Assembly (NCBI GenBank): GCA_040755155.1 | Contig: JBFMBP010000053.1 | Location: forward strand, 1-64,000 | Source: Candidatus Omnitrophota bacterium | Lineage (GTDB): Bacteria > Hinthialibacterota > Hinthialibacteria > Hinthialibacterales > Hinthialibacteraceae | Direction: 5' to 3' | Length of the DNA: 64,000 bases | Shown here: positions 35,820 to 44,712 of the stretch, piece by piece | Layout: every line of letters starts with the position of its first letter | Numbering within the stretch: position 1 is the stretch's first letter | Made by a program: the position numbers and the translations under genes | The notes under the pieces: model-generated | What the model saw: the letters and a program-made list of their open reading frames with translations, nothing else | Told to the model about the DNA's origin: nothing | Database searches by the model: none

Positions 35820-38329
35820 ATTCGCACCTTGACCCACGGCGATTTTTCCGAAGCGATTCCATTCAGCGCCAAACCGTCGTAGCGCCCCAAAACGGATATG
35901 GCGCCGGGAAGCGCCGCCGTCGAGATTCGCGCCGGCAGTTCGATCTCGCCGATCTCGCCGATGATTTTAATCTTGTCCCCTTCAGCGATTCCCAATCTCT
36001 GCGCGTCGGCGGGATGAAGGTTGGCGGCGCATGGCTCGGCGCGTTTTACCAATGGCGGCGCGAAGCGTTTATCGCCGTCCGTATCGAAGAGAAAACGGCC
36101 TCGCATCCAGCGCAGGGGATATTCTTGCGGCGGATGGGCTTTGGCGGAAGGAACGCCGAGTTGGACAGCCGACGAATCCTTGAACATCGCGGGAACCGTT
36201 GGTTTAGCGATTTTCCCTTGTTCTCCCAATCCATCCCATGTCAACCCTTGATAAGGAGAAGCCGCCTTGGCCGCCATCTCGAAAATTTTTGGAGCGCGGA
36301 CCTGTTTCCAACCCGATCCCCACTTTTCGCCCAGAGCCAATAGAACTTGCATCCCCGATAACGTTCCTTCCAATTGGGGCAGGGCTAATTGCGCCCGCTG
36401 CACCCTTCCCGCTAGATTGGTATAGGTTCCATCCTCCTCCGTATAAACCGACAGGGGAAGAAAAATATCGGCGCAATCGGCGGTTTGATAATGGAAAGCG
36501 TCGGCGGCTAAGAGAAACGGAACGGCGTCCAAGGCTTTTTGGACCAAGCGCCGGTTGGGGTACTCGTTAAGGATGTCCGTATTGAACAACAGCAGCGCTT
36601 TAATGGAGCCCTCGGCGCAGGCTTCGAGAATCTGCGTCGTATTTTTCCCCGGCGAGGGAATGGGCGCATAGCCGGGACCACGATGGGGATAGCAACCCAT
36701 ATCCGCCGCTCCCCGCGAGTTGAAATGCGGTAAAAGCAGGCTCATCGGCAGAATGTTTTGATTTTCCGTTTGCAATAATTTTGCCAACTCAGCGGCGATG
36801 CGGACGGTTTCGCTTCCCCCGGCGAGGGCGAAGGCGGTTTCTCCCAGCAAAATCGCAGCTCTTTTCGATTCGCATAAAACCTTCGCTAAAGTGCGATAAT
36901 CGTTTTCCGCTATGCCGGTCTCTTGAGTAATGACGGCGAAATCCGCCGTGGAATCGATCTCTTTCGCTTGTCTGACGGCGGTAAGCAAGCCCCAAAGGAA
37001 GTAAGAGTCCGATCCTGGACGGTATAACAACGTCCGGGCGCAATCCTTATCCAACCGCGTTGTCCGGCTATGCGCGGAATAGAGCGTTGCTCCGCGCTTG
37101 GTTTGCGTACGCGCCCGCAGATGCAGGATGGGATTCTCGTTGGGCAGATCGGAACCAACGAGAAGGATAGTTTCTGCTTCTTGGATTTCCTGAAATGGCT
37201 GATTGGCCGCTCCCAAAGCGAACGATGTAAGGAAGCCGTCGTCATTTTCCGATAATTCATGTTCCGTGCGATGATCGATATGGTTCGTTCCCGCCAATTC
37301 GCGCAGAAATTGTTGAAATAGGAAGAGCGTTTCGTTGCTTTGCCGGGGCGCGATAATCCCCGCAACGGCGCCGTTTCCATGAGATTGAATGGTTTCTTTA
37401 AGAGTAGCGACGATTCGGCTGACCGCCTTGCCCCACGAAATTTCTTCCCATTCGTCTTTTTCGTTTTTAACTTTCGGTGAACGCTGCCGATGCGGGCTAT
37501 TGAAGCGGTCGAAACCGAAACGCTCGATATCCGATATCCAGCGATGATTGACCTCGCCGTTCTCTCTCGGCAGGATGCGCATGATCTCATGGGTGCGTTC
37601 CCGCCGCTGCAAATAGAGATTGCTTCCGCACGAACTCAGCGAAGCGATAGAGGGCGTGCTTGCAAATTCCCACACCCGCCCGCGAAAGCGCGTAACTTTG
37701 CTGGTCAAGGCGCCGACAGGGCACAAGTCGATGGTGTTGCCCGCAAATTCGTTTACCAACGGTTTATCAAGGAACGTGGAGATATAAGCGCGATTGCCTC
37801 GTTCGACGATGGCCAGTTCGGCGTTCCCGGCGATCTCGTCCATAAAGCGTACGCAGCGGCTGCATAGAATGCAGCGGTTGCGCTCGATGTCGATGAACGG
37901 CCCCAAATCCGGCTTGGGAAACGTGCGTTTGGGGAAGCGGAAGCGGCTGTCGTCCGTCCCATACTTGCGGCTGTAGTCTTGCAGTTTACACTCGCCGCCC
38001 TGATCGCAGACGGGACAGTCCAATGGATGCTGCACCAGCAGAAACTCCATCTGCATCTTGCGCGCATCGAGAACTTTTTCGCTTTGTGTATAGACGACTT
38101 GCCCTTCGTCTACGGGCGTGGAGCAGGAAGGGACGAGTTTGGGAACTTTTTCGATCTCTACCAGGCATAAGCGGCAGCTGGCGACAATGGTCAAATCGGG
38201 ATCGTAGCAATAATAGGGAATATCGATCCCCGCTTGCCGCGCTGCTTCGATGAGCATGACGCCGGGTTCGGCGGAGACTTTGCGACCGTCGATCGTAAGG
38301 TGGATTTTTCCGTTCGCCGCTGAACTCAT
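35816..38329 (-). CDS. nuoG: NADH-quinone oxidoreductase subunit G
   Basis: 837 residues. An N-terminal 2Fe-2S domain has Cys in IPYYCYDPD, SCRLC and PSCSTP. The His-liganded 4Fe-4S motif HPLDCPVCDQGGEC follows. The next 4Fe-4S set is CILCSRC and DLCPVGAL. The rest is a molybdopterin-oxidoreductase-like fold. The further N7-type cluster site is not intact: TPSIASLSSCGSN has only one of the usual cysteines, as in mitochondrial homologues. It is the electron-wire subunit of the peripheral arm. The start overlaps the nuoF stop. Confidence 0.95.
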   Translation of the reverse strand: MSSAANGKIHLTIDGRKVSAEPGVMLIEAARQAGIDIPYYCYDPDLTIVASCRLCLVEIEKVPKLVPSCSTPVDEGQVVYTQSEKVLDARKMQMEFLLVQHPLDCPVCDQGGECKLQDYSRKYGTDDSRFRFPKRTFPKPDLGPFIDIERNRCILCSRCVRFMDEIAGNAELAIVERGNRAYISTFLDKPLVNEFAGNTIDLCPVGALTSKVTRFRGRVWEFASTPSIASLSSCGSNLYLQRRERTHEIMRILPRENGEVNHRWISDIERFGFDRFNSPHRQRSPKVKNEKDEWEEISWGKAVSRIVATLKETIQSHGNGAVAGIIAPRQSNETLFLFQQFLRELAGTNHIDHRTEHELSENDDGFLTSFALGAANQPFQEIQEAETILLVGSDLPNENPILHLRARTQTKRGATLYSAHSRTTRLDKDCARTLLYRPGSDSYFLWGLLTAVRQAKEIDSTADFAVITQETGIAENDYRTLAKVLCESKRAAILLGETAFALAGGSETVRIAAELAKLLQTENQNILPMSLLLPHFNSRGAADMGCYPHRGPGYAPIPSPGKNTTQILEACAEGSIKALLLFNTDILNEYPNRRLVQKALDAVPFLLAADAFHYQTADCADIFLPLSVYTEEDGTYTNLAGRVQRAQLALPQLEGTLSGMQVLLALGEKWGSGWKQVRAPKIFEMAAKAASPYQGLTWDGLGEQGKIAKPTVPAMFKDSSAVQLGVPSAKAHPPQEYPLRWMRGRFLFDTDGDKRFAPPLVKRAEPCAANLHPADAQRLGIAEGDKIKIIGEIGEIELPARISTAALPGAISVLGRYDGLALNGIASEKSPWVKVRI

Positions 38330-39624
38330 TGCGCTTTCGCCAACTCCCTAACGTTCTTCGCGCTGGGCTTCGCTTCTTTGATTTTCTGGATGAATTCTTC
38401 CCGAAACTGCTTAATAAAAGCGCGAACCGGCCATACGGCCGCTGACCATAAGGGGCATATGGAGGTATATTCCGAGCGGCAGATGTCGAGCATCAATTCC
38501 AGGTCTTCTTCCCGGCCTTCTCCTTGAAGAATGCCTTCGAGAATTTGCGCGAACCATCGCGTTCCCTCGCGGCAGGGAGTGCATTGGCCGCAGGACTCGT
38601 GTTCGTAAAATTTGGCCAGCAGCAGGCATATCTCCACCATATCCACTGTTTCGTCCATCACGATAATCGCGCCGGCGCCGAGCGAGGAGCCGATGGCCTG
38701 TATATCCTCGAACGACAGGCGCACGTCCAATTGCTCTTCCCGCAGTACGGGCATGGAAGAGCCGCCGGGAATCACGCCTTTTATGCTTCTCCCGCCGGGA
38801 ACGCCGCCGCCGAAATCCTCGATGAATTCCCGCAGCGTCATGGTTCCCAATACAACTTCATAAACACCCGGTTTATTGACATGGCCGCTGAGGCACAACA
38901 GCCGCGTTCCTGCGCTTTTTTCCGTTCCCATCGAGGCGTACCATTCGCCGCCCTGGTTGACGATGGCAGGAATCGCCGACAGGGTTTCGACGTTATTGAT
39001 GATCGTGGGACAACCGTACAAACCGGCGATGGCGGGAAACGGCGGCTTGTTTTTGGGATAGCCGCGCTTGCCCTCCAGCGAGGTCAACAGCCCCGTCTCT
39101 TCGCCGCAGACGTACGCTCCCGCGCCGCGATAGACCTGGATATAGCAGGAGAAGCCGGAATTAAGAATGTTTTCGCCGATCCATCCGTTATTCCGGGCGT
39201 CTTCGATGGCGGACAGCAGAATCTCCGCCCCCCGGTGGAACTCGCCCCGGATATAGATGAAGGCGTTGCGCGATCCGATGGCGTAACAGGCGATAAGAAT
39301 GCCTTCCAATAGCAAATGAGGATTTTCATGAATGATAATCCGGTCTTTGCAGGCGCCTGGTTCGCTTTCGTCGGCGTTGCAGCAAAGATAGATCGGCTTG
39401 CCCGATTCTCGATCGAGAAAGTCCCATTTCATCCCCGTAGGAAATCCCGCGCCTCCTCGTCCTTTCAGTTGCGATTTCTTGACCTCATCCGTTACAGCGG
39501 CGGGCGTCATCGACTGCAACGCCTTTTCCAACGCCGAGTAGCCGCCTTTGGCGCGGTAACCCGCCGCCCGCAGCAGGTTCGGCGCTCCAAGATGCTCAAG
39601 CAAAACGCGAGTTTCTGTTCCCAT
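38326..39624 (-). CDS. nuoF: NADH-quinone oxidoreductase subunit F (NADH-binding)
   Basis: 432 residues. The NADH/FMN site has GRGGAGFPTGMKW and the flavin-binding VCGEETGLLTSLEGKRGYP (split) with CNADESEPG. The N3 4Fe-4S cluster uses ESCGQCTPCREG and a Cys in SICPLWSAAVWPV. It oxidises NADH and passes electrons to NuoE and NuoG. The preceding nuoE is 194 bases away, with repeats between them. Confidence 0.97.
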   Translation of the reverse strand: MGTETRVLLEHLGAPNLLRAAGYRAKGGYSALEKALQSMTPAAVTDEVKKSQLKGRGGAGFPTGMKWDFLDRESGKPIYLCCNADESEPGACKDRIIIHENPHLLLEGILIACYAIGSRNAFIYIRGEFHRGAEILLSAIEDARNNGWIGENILNSGFSCYIQVYRGAGAYVCGEETGLLTSLEGKRGYPKNKPPFPAIAGLYGCPTIINNVETLSAIPAIVNQGGEWYASMGTEKSAGTRLLCLSGHVNKPGVYEVVLGTMTLREFIEDFGGGVPGGRSIKGVIPGGSSMPVLREEQLDVRLSFEDIQAIGSSLGAGAIIVMDETVDMVEICLLLAKFYEHESCGQCTPCREGTRWFAQILEGILQGEGREEDLELMLDICRSEYTSICPLWSAAVWPVRAFIKQFREEFIQKIKEAKPSAKNVRELAKAQ

Positions 39625-39753
39625 GGTTATTTATTATTCTTAAAAATGGCGAAAAATCCAACCAGCGTTTTTGATTTTATCCTGCACGATTCGCTGGACA
39701 AGGTAAAGTTTGCGCCGCTTCTTGTTTAACTAGGCCCCCAAACCGAAGCGATC

Positions 39754-39789
39754 GATCAAGGGCAGAAAAAACCTTGCCCTTGCCACCCC
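39754..39789 (-). repeat. GGGTGG-type repeat, second copy
   Basis: On the reverse strand it starts GGGGTGGCAAGGGCAAGG, runs through TTTTTTCTGCCC and ends TTGATC. It matches the left part of the 6321-6391 element with few differences. It lies between nuoE and nuoF. Confidence 0.5.
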
Positions 39790-39807
39790 GCCCTTGCCAC
39801 CCCCCAA

Positions 39808-39831
39808 GTCTCAAAGTCTCAAAGTCTCAAA
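39808..39831. repeat. Octamer tandem repeat overlapping the nuoE stop
   Basis: Three perfect tandem copies of GTCTCAAA (39808-39815, 39816-39823, 39824-39831). On the coding strand this reads TTTGAGAC three times, and the nuoE stop TGA (39821-39819) lies in the middle unit. Confidence 0.85.
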
Positions 39832-40295
39832 AGCGAATCCAGGATTTCCGCCGCTTTTTCCGGCGTTAGTTGAAGGTATTCCTTGCCGTTGATATGCAGG
39901 CACGGCCCCCAGGAACAACCCGCCAGGCATTCCGCCTTCGCCAAGGAAAAACGGCCATCGCCGGTGCATTCGCCGCAACGTATGCCCAGCTTGTTTTCGA
40001 TCCGCTTCGTTAAATCCTGAGCGCCAACCAGATGGCAGGAAATATTCTGGCAGATTTCGATATGATATTTTCCTCGCTTATTCATCGGGAACATAGTATA
40101 AAAAGTGGCTATTCCCTGGATGGTTGCGGGAGTCGTTCCCAAAATGTCCGCCGTCTCGATCATCGCTTCTTCGCTTATATAGCCGTAGGTTTCCCATGCC
40201 AGATAAAGCAATGGAATGGCGGCGGATGGCTTTTGGGGAAAGCGGCGGAGTATCTCTTCGACCTTGGCTGGACAAGTCTCGCGGAGGCTAGGCAT
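39819..40295 (-). CDS. nuoE: NADH-quinone oxidoreductase subunit E
   Basis: A 158-residue thioredoxin-like 2Fe-2S subunit. The cluster ligands are CQNISC and CLAGC. ATIQGIATFYTMFP and the YGYI region are typical. ATG 40295 follows AGGA; an ATG two codons upstream is also possible. The C-terminus ends inside a tandem octamer repeat. It is the first complex I gene in the window, reading away from the nucleoside hydrolase gene. Confidence 0.95.
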   Translation of the reverse strand: MPSLRETCPAKVEEILRRFPQKPSAAIPLLYLAWETYGYISEEAMIETADILGTTPATIQGIATFYTMFPMNKRGKYHIEICQNISCHLVGAQDLTKRIENKLGIRCGECTGDGRFSLAKAECLAGCSWGPCLHINGKEYLQLTPEKAAEILDSLLRL

Positions 40296-40330
40296 ATTCA
40301 TTCCTGTTGATATTTATAAATTAATCCATT

Positions 40331-40358
40331 ATTTTACCTACTCGCGGACGGGTTTCAA
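40331..40358 (-). promoter_or_regulatory. Putative promoter of the nuo operon
   Basis: On the reverse strand, TTGAAA (40358-40353), a 16-base spacer and TAAAAT (40336-40331), about 36 bases before nuoE. Confidence 0.45.
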
Positions 40359-40429
40359 TTGGATGGGCCGCATTGTCTATTTCTATCGTCTTTAAAATGG
40401 AGGGAGAATCCCTGATAAGGAGAAATACA

Positions 40430-41446
40430 ATGATTTCGAACAACGCATTATTGCTTTATCGTAGAACGCTTCTTCTTCTGATTGTAACGATGGCATTTAT
40501 GAGTTCCGTTCACGCCGCCCCGATTCCCGTTATTCTCGATACCGACATCGGAGACGATATAGACGATACCTGGGCGTTATCGTTCATTTTATGTTCGCCG
40601 GAACTGGACTTGAAAATGGTGGTAACCGACAGCCATAACACTGCCGCCAGAGCCAAAATCGTCGCCAAGTTTCTCGAAAGCGTAAGCCGAGACGACATTC
40701 CCATTGGGATCGGAAGCAAACAGGACGACAACATCGGCCCTCAAGCGAAATGGGCGGAAGAATATGAACTTACGAAATATTACAGCACCATCCATCAAGA
40801 TGGCGTGCAGGCGATGATCGATCTGATTATGAGTTCCAAGGAGAAGATTACGCTGATCGTCATCGGTCCATGTCCCAATATCCAGGAAGCCATCAAACGC
40901 GAGCCGGCCATTATCGATAAAGTCAGAGTTTGCGCCATGAGCGGCAGCGTCAAGATCGGATATGGCGGCGTATTGTCGCCCGACGCCGAATACAATGTCC
41001 GCGACAATGTACCCGCCTCCCAAGCGATGTACGGCGCAGGATGGGATATCGCTATCGCTCCCTTGGATACCGCCGGGCTGGTTGCCATACGGGGAGAAAA
41101 ATATCTGCAACTCTTCCACGATCCCAATCCGGTGATCGAGACCCTTATGATGAATTACCGCGAATGGGTTAAGCAAGGCAAGCATCAGATCGATCCCAGC
41201 GTGCGCAGTTCTACTCTATTCGACGTGGTCGCCGCTTATATGGCTTTCTCGGAAGAACTATGCGTCGTGGACGACTTGAATCTGAAAGTTGAGAATAAAG
41301 GATATACCGTCGTGGATCCCAAAGCGAAAAAGGTTCGCGCCGCCGTTAAATGGAAAGATCTCGGCAAGTTTGAAGACTTGGTGGTCCAACGCCTGAAAAA
41401 AGGCGTCGCCTATCCGTTCAGCAAACCGGAAAAAGCTTTTCAGTAA
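40430..41446 (+). CDS. Exported inosine-uridine-type nucleoside hydrolase
   Basis: 338 residues with a signal peptide (about 1-29, cleavage after VHA). The calcium-binding motif DTDIGDDIDDTWAL is followed by TLIVIGPCPNIQEAI, VCAMSGSVKIGYGG and a later DVVAAYMAF in the place of the usual C-terminal Asp motif. Family members cleave ribonucleosides to base and ribose. Export implies periplasmic nucleoside scavenging. ATG 40430 has AAGGAG 6-7 bases upstream; an earlier in-frame start would place residues before the signal. Confidence 0.9.
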   Translation: MISNNALLLYRRTLLLLIVTMAFMSSVHAAPIPVILDTDIGDDIDDTWALSFILCSPELDLKMVVTDSHNTAARAKIVAKFLESVSRDDIPIGIGSKQDDNIGPQAKWAEEYELTKYYSTIHQDGVQAMIDLIMSSKEKITLIVIGPCPNIQEAIKREPAIIDKVRVCAMSGSVKIGYGGVLSPDAEYNVRDNVPASQAMYGAGWDIAIAPLDTAGLVAIRGEKYLQLFHDPNPVIETLMMNYREWVKQGKHQIDPSVRSSTLFDVVAAYMAFSEELCVVDDLNLKVENKGYTVVDPKAKKVRAAVKWKDLGKFEDLVVQRLKKGVAYPFSKPEKAFQ

Positions 41447-41479
41447 TTCATGTTGCGCGCCACGGGAAATTAGCCTAAA

Positions 41480-41562
41480 CCCGCCGTTAAAACGGCGGGC
41501 TATTACCGTTTGCCCCTTTAAAGGGGCATTTGACAATAGCCCAGACTTTCAAGGCTGGGAGA
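41480..41562 (+). repeat. 83-base triple-hairpin repeat, family B, copy 2
   Basis: Same length, orientation and three-hairpin plan as 32197-32279, with about four base differences. It lies 33 bases after the nucleoside hydrolase stop and could act as a transcript end structure, although no T-run follows. Confidence 0.8.
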
Positions 41563-41716
41563 AGAACAAGAGTCAATAATCCAAAGAATTTCTTTCGAAA
41601 GAATGATTTAAAGTCAAATATTCTCCATTTACTTTTCTCTATGACTTATATAGAATAAAACCTCTTAGATGCGATTGGCGCATCAAAATATTAAAAATGG
41701 AAGAGGAGAAGAAAAC

Positions 41717-42760
41717 ATGAAAAGAAGTTTGGCAGTCTCTCTCGCGCTCATTGGGTTTTGCGCTCTGCCGGGGTTGATTATGGCCCAAACGGTAACAGCG
41801 CCCTTTGTTGCGAAGGCTCCCGCGATCGACGGCGTCGTATCCGCCGGCGAATGGGACGGGGCGGCGACGGTGGAAGGCGCCTGGAACGAACACAGCAGCG
41901 CTACGCCCGCCGACGCGGCGGAACCAACCGTCGTGAAGGTATGTTACAGCGTCGATGCGTTGTATATCCTCTTTCAATGCACCGATACCAACGTTCAATC
42001 GGGCGCCGTCAACTCCGAATTCCTCGCCAGCGGTCCCGCGAACGCTGTGGGATTCAATCAACCCATCGGGCAGCCTTTCACCTTCGGCGGAGATACGGAT
42101 TATTTAGCCGTATACATCGATCCGACGAACTACGACAATGCAAGCCCCGGCGCCGACGATTATAGTTACAGCATTCAGATGGAACCGTCGAAAGCCGCCA
42201 AAAACGAAGTCGATGCGTTCGGAAACAGCTATACGTATACGGAAGCTGGCCGTTGGGGCGGATTCAAGCGTCTCTTCAATCCTCCAGTAAAGACGGCCGA
42301 TGGCAAAACTCAGTATTGGGCCAATGGAATCAGCTGGGAACTGAAAGATTCCAAAATCCTCGACGGCAAAACCTCCAATGGTTTTGTAGTGGAATGGAAA
42401 TTCGTCTGGACGGATTTTGACGGCTATTGGCGCAATTGGGCAAACGAGCCATTGAGCGGCGTATCCGATATCGGTTTGGACGCCACGGACGTATACAATG
42501 GAGTTTATGGATTGATAAAGGCGTTCAATCTCGATGCGGCGGATACAGTATTTCCCATTGGAACCGGCGCGGTTACGGGTATGCCCAAGCCCGGTTTGGT
42601 GTGGAAAATCCAATTCTGCCGTTATTCGAAGGATTCCACTCCCCAATACACGAACTGGGTCGGCGCGACGGGCGGATTCGTTTCTCGTCCCTTCGGCGAC
42701 CTGATCTTCGGAACCGCCAGCGGCAGCGACGTCGCCGAAGCGTTGATGCACATGAACTAA
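41717..42760 (+). CDS. Secreted protein with CBM9-like carbohydrate-binding domain
   Basis: 347 residues with a signal peptide ending at MAQ (about 24). The start of the mature part, APFVAKAPAIDGVVSAGEWDGAA, is the classical opening of CBM9-like beta-sandwich domains. VKVCYSVDALYILFQCTDTN and GDTDYLAVYIDPTNYDNASPG follow. Most of the protein is one such domain with no catalytic module. Probably binds sugars or caps a surface structure. ATG 41717 follows GAGGAG. A terminator lies about 70 bases downstream. Confidence 0.82.
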   Translation: MKRSLAVSLALIGFCALPGLIMAQTVTAPFVAKAPAIDGVVSAGEWDGAATVEGAWNEHSSATPADAAEPTVVKVCYSVDALYILFQCTDTNVQSGAVNSEFLASGPANAVGFNQPIGQPFTFGGDTDYLAVYIDPTNYDNASPGADDYSYSIQMEPSKAAKNEVDAFGNSYTYTEAGRWGGFKRLFNPPVKTADGKTQYWANGISWELKDSKILDGKTSNGFVVEWKFVWTDFDGYWRNWANEPLSGVSDIGLDATDVYNGVYGLIKAFNLDAADTVFPIGTGAVTGMPKPGLVWKIQFCRYSKDSTPQYTNWVGATGGFVSRPFGDLIFGTASGSDVAEALMHMN

Positions 42761-42831
42761 AAAGAATTTGCGCCGTCGATCGCCGGAAGGGCGATAACGG
42801 CGGAACAGTTTTTTTTACTATACGATGCCTA

Positions 42832-42860
42832 CGCCCGGCAAAAGCCGGGCGTTTCTTTTT
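42832..42860 (+). terminator. Rho-independent terminator
   Basis: CGCCCGGC and GCCGGGCG form an 8-base stem with an AAAA-type loop, followed by TTTCTTTTT. It closes the CBM9-like gene. Confidence 0.85.
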
Positions 42861-42929
42861 ATCTGCAACTCTTTATTATCGCCGCAATCTCTTCTAATGT
42901 AAGAAGTTGTCAGTTCGATAGAAAGTCGC

Positions 42930-42957
42930 TTGACAACAGGGGCGCTCTATCTAAGAT
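42930..42957 (+). promoter_or_regulatory. Putative promoter of the ABC exporter operon
   Basis: TTGACA at 42930-42935, 16 bases, TAAGAT at 42952-42957, about 50 bases before the ATPase start. Confidence 0.5.
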
Positions 42958-43007
42958 TTTAAAAGTTCAGGCATTGATGCAACGCCAATTAGCGAGAGAA
43001 GAAATCC

Positions 43008-43934
43008 ATGTCGATCCTTCGCATTCAGAACCTGTCTAAGGAATACGCAACCGGTTTTTGGGGGAGGAGAACGCGCGCGCTCTCTAACCTGAATCTCGAG
43101 GTAGAAGCAGGCGAAATCTTCGGTTTTCTTGGCCCCAACGGCGCCGGAAAAACCACGACGATCAAAATCCTTCTGCGTATCATATTTCCCACTTCGGGAA
43201 CCGCCTGGCTTTTGGATAAGGAATTGGGGGAAGCGCCCGAAGTACACAAAATCGGCTATATGCCGGAAAATCCTTATTTCTACCGGTTTCTTAATGGGAT
43301 AGAATTCCTGTTGTTTTACGCCCGTCTGGCGGGAATGTCTCATGAAGACGCCCGCAAGAAAGCGGCGCGCCTTTTAGATGTCGTCGGCTTAAAACAGGCG
43401 TCCAAGGTTAGAATCTCCGATTATTCCAAAGGCATGGTTACTCGCGTGGGATTGGCCCAGGCACTCATCACCGAACCGACCCTTCTGCTGCTCGACGAGC
43501 CGATGTCCGGCCTCGATCCGATCGGGCGCATGGAAATGCGCGATCTGATTATGGAATTGAAAGAGCAGAAAAAAACCATCTTTTTCTGCTCCCATATTTT
43601 GGCGGACGTAGAAATGCTCTGCGACCGCATCGCCATCTTGAATCGCGGCGAGCTGGTCAAACTGGGAACGGTGCGGGAGATATTAGCGGCGGGAAAATCC
43701 TCCTATAAAATTTCATTGGACGGCGTTTCCCCGCAGATCGTCGAACGCTTCGCCCAGCTGGCCGTGAAGTGCGGCGAATTCGGCGGCATCGTCCACCTGA
43801 CGACGGAGAATCAGGAACAAGCGCAAAAAGCGGCGGAAATCGCCCTGTCGCAAGGAGCCAGAATCTTGGAAATAGGGCCGGAGCACGGGACTTTGGAAGA
43901 TTACTTCGTGCGGGAGGTAGGCAATCGTGAATAA
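43008..43934 (+). CDS. ABC transporter ATP-binding protein
   Basis: 308 residues with Walker A GPNGAGKTT (42-50), a signature motif degenerate to SDYSKGM (near 136) and Walker B LLLLDEP (near 156). A switch His (CSHILAD) is present. The C-terminal ~80 residues are the extra domain of ABC-2-type exporter ATPases. It works with the membrane protein encoded next, whose GTG start overlaps by eight bases. The substrate is unknown. Confidence 0.95.
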   Translation: MSILRIQNLSKEYATGFWGRRTRALSNLNLEVEAGEIFGFLGPNGAGKTTTIKILLRIIFPTSGTAWLLDKELGEAPEVHKIGYMPENPYFYRFLNGIEFLLFYARLAGMSHEDARKKAARLLDVVGLKQASKVRISDYSKGMVTRVGLAQALITEPTLLLLDEPMSGLDPIGRMEMRDLIMELKEQKKTIFFCSHILADVEMLCDRIAILNRGELVKLGTVREILAAGKSSYKISLDGVSPQIVERFAQLAVKCGEFGGIVHLTTENQEQAQKAAEIALSQGARILEIGPEHGTLEDYFVREVGNRE

Positions 43935-44712
43935 AATCTTCGCCATCGCGTTGAACACTTATAAAGAAGCCGTTCGCAACAAGGTCTTTTATTTGATCTT
44001 GCTCTTCGCCCTGATTTTGCTGGGAGTCTCGTTAATATTAGCATCTCTCGCCTTGGGGCAGGACGATCAGATCATTAAGCATATCGGCCTGATGGCTATC
44101 AACATTTTCGGTTTGATGTTGTCGATGTTCGTCGGCGTCAACGTCGTTTACGAGGAATTGGACAAGCGGACGATTTATACCATCATCGCCTCCGGCGTAA
44201 CCCGCACCCAATTCATTTTGGGCAAATTTCTCGGCTTATTCATCACCGTGGTAGCGAACATCGTCATCATGGGCGTTTTATTGTGCCTTTTGTTGTGGGT
44301 ATGGAAGGATGCCAGCCCTAGTCCATCTTTAATCATGGCGATTTTTCTTATGCTTTTCGAAATGATGATCGTAACGGCGCTGGTGGTTTTGTTCTCTTCT
44401 TTTTCCACGCCGGTATTGTCCGCCGTGCTGACCTTCATGTGTTGGATCATTGGCCGGATGTCGGAAGATTTATGGGAATGGAGCATCCGCCTTATCGAGC
44501 AGGGCGCCAAAGGCGCAGCCTATCTTTTGCGGGGGCTTTATTTCGTTCTTCCCAACTTGGCGATTTACAATGTCCAGAACCAGGTGGTTCACCATGAAGA
44601 TATCGGCTCTTTAGGATACGTAACGTTTATCTATCCCCTGGCCGGCGTCGTTTACGCCGCCATTCTTTTATGGATCGCGACAGTTTCCTTTTCCGGACGG
44701 GATTTCAAATGA
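43927..44712 (+). CDS. ABC-2-type transporter permease
   Basis: 261 residues with about six hydrophobic helices (for example FYLILLFALILLGVSLILA, FLGLFITVVANIVIMGVLLC). It starts MNKIFAIALNTYKEAVRNKV, a common ABC-2 permease opening. The start is GTG at 43927 inside the ATPase gene end. Partner of the ATPase; the next gene overlaps its stop (ATGA), so the three form one operon. Confidence 0.92.
   Translation: MNKIFAIALNTYKEAVRNKVFYLILLFALILLGVSLILASLALGQDDQIIKHIGLMAINIFGLMLSMFVGVNVVYEELDKRTIYTIIASGVTRTQFILGKFLGLFITVVANIVIMGVLLCLLLWVWKDASPSPSLIMAIFLMLFEMMIVTALVVLFSSFSTPVLSAVLTFMCWIIGRMSEDLWEWSIRLIEQGAKGAAYLLRGLYFVLPNLAIYNVQNQVVHHEDIGSLGYVTFIYPLAGVVYAAILLWIATVSFSGRDFK

Noticed and set aside
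39620-39818. CRISPR-like repeat between nuoF and nuoE
   Set aside because: The repeats are a tandem octamer and a GGGTGG palindrome with no spacers of constant length.
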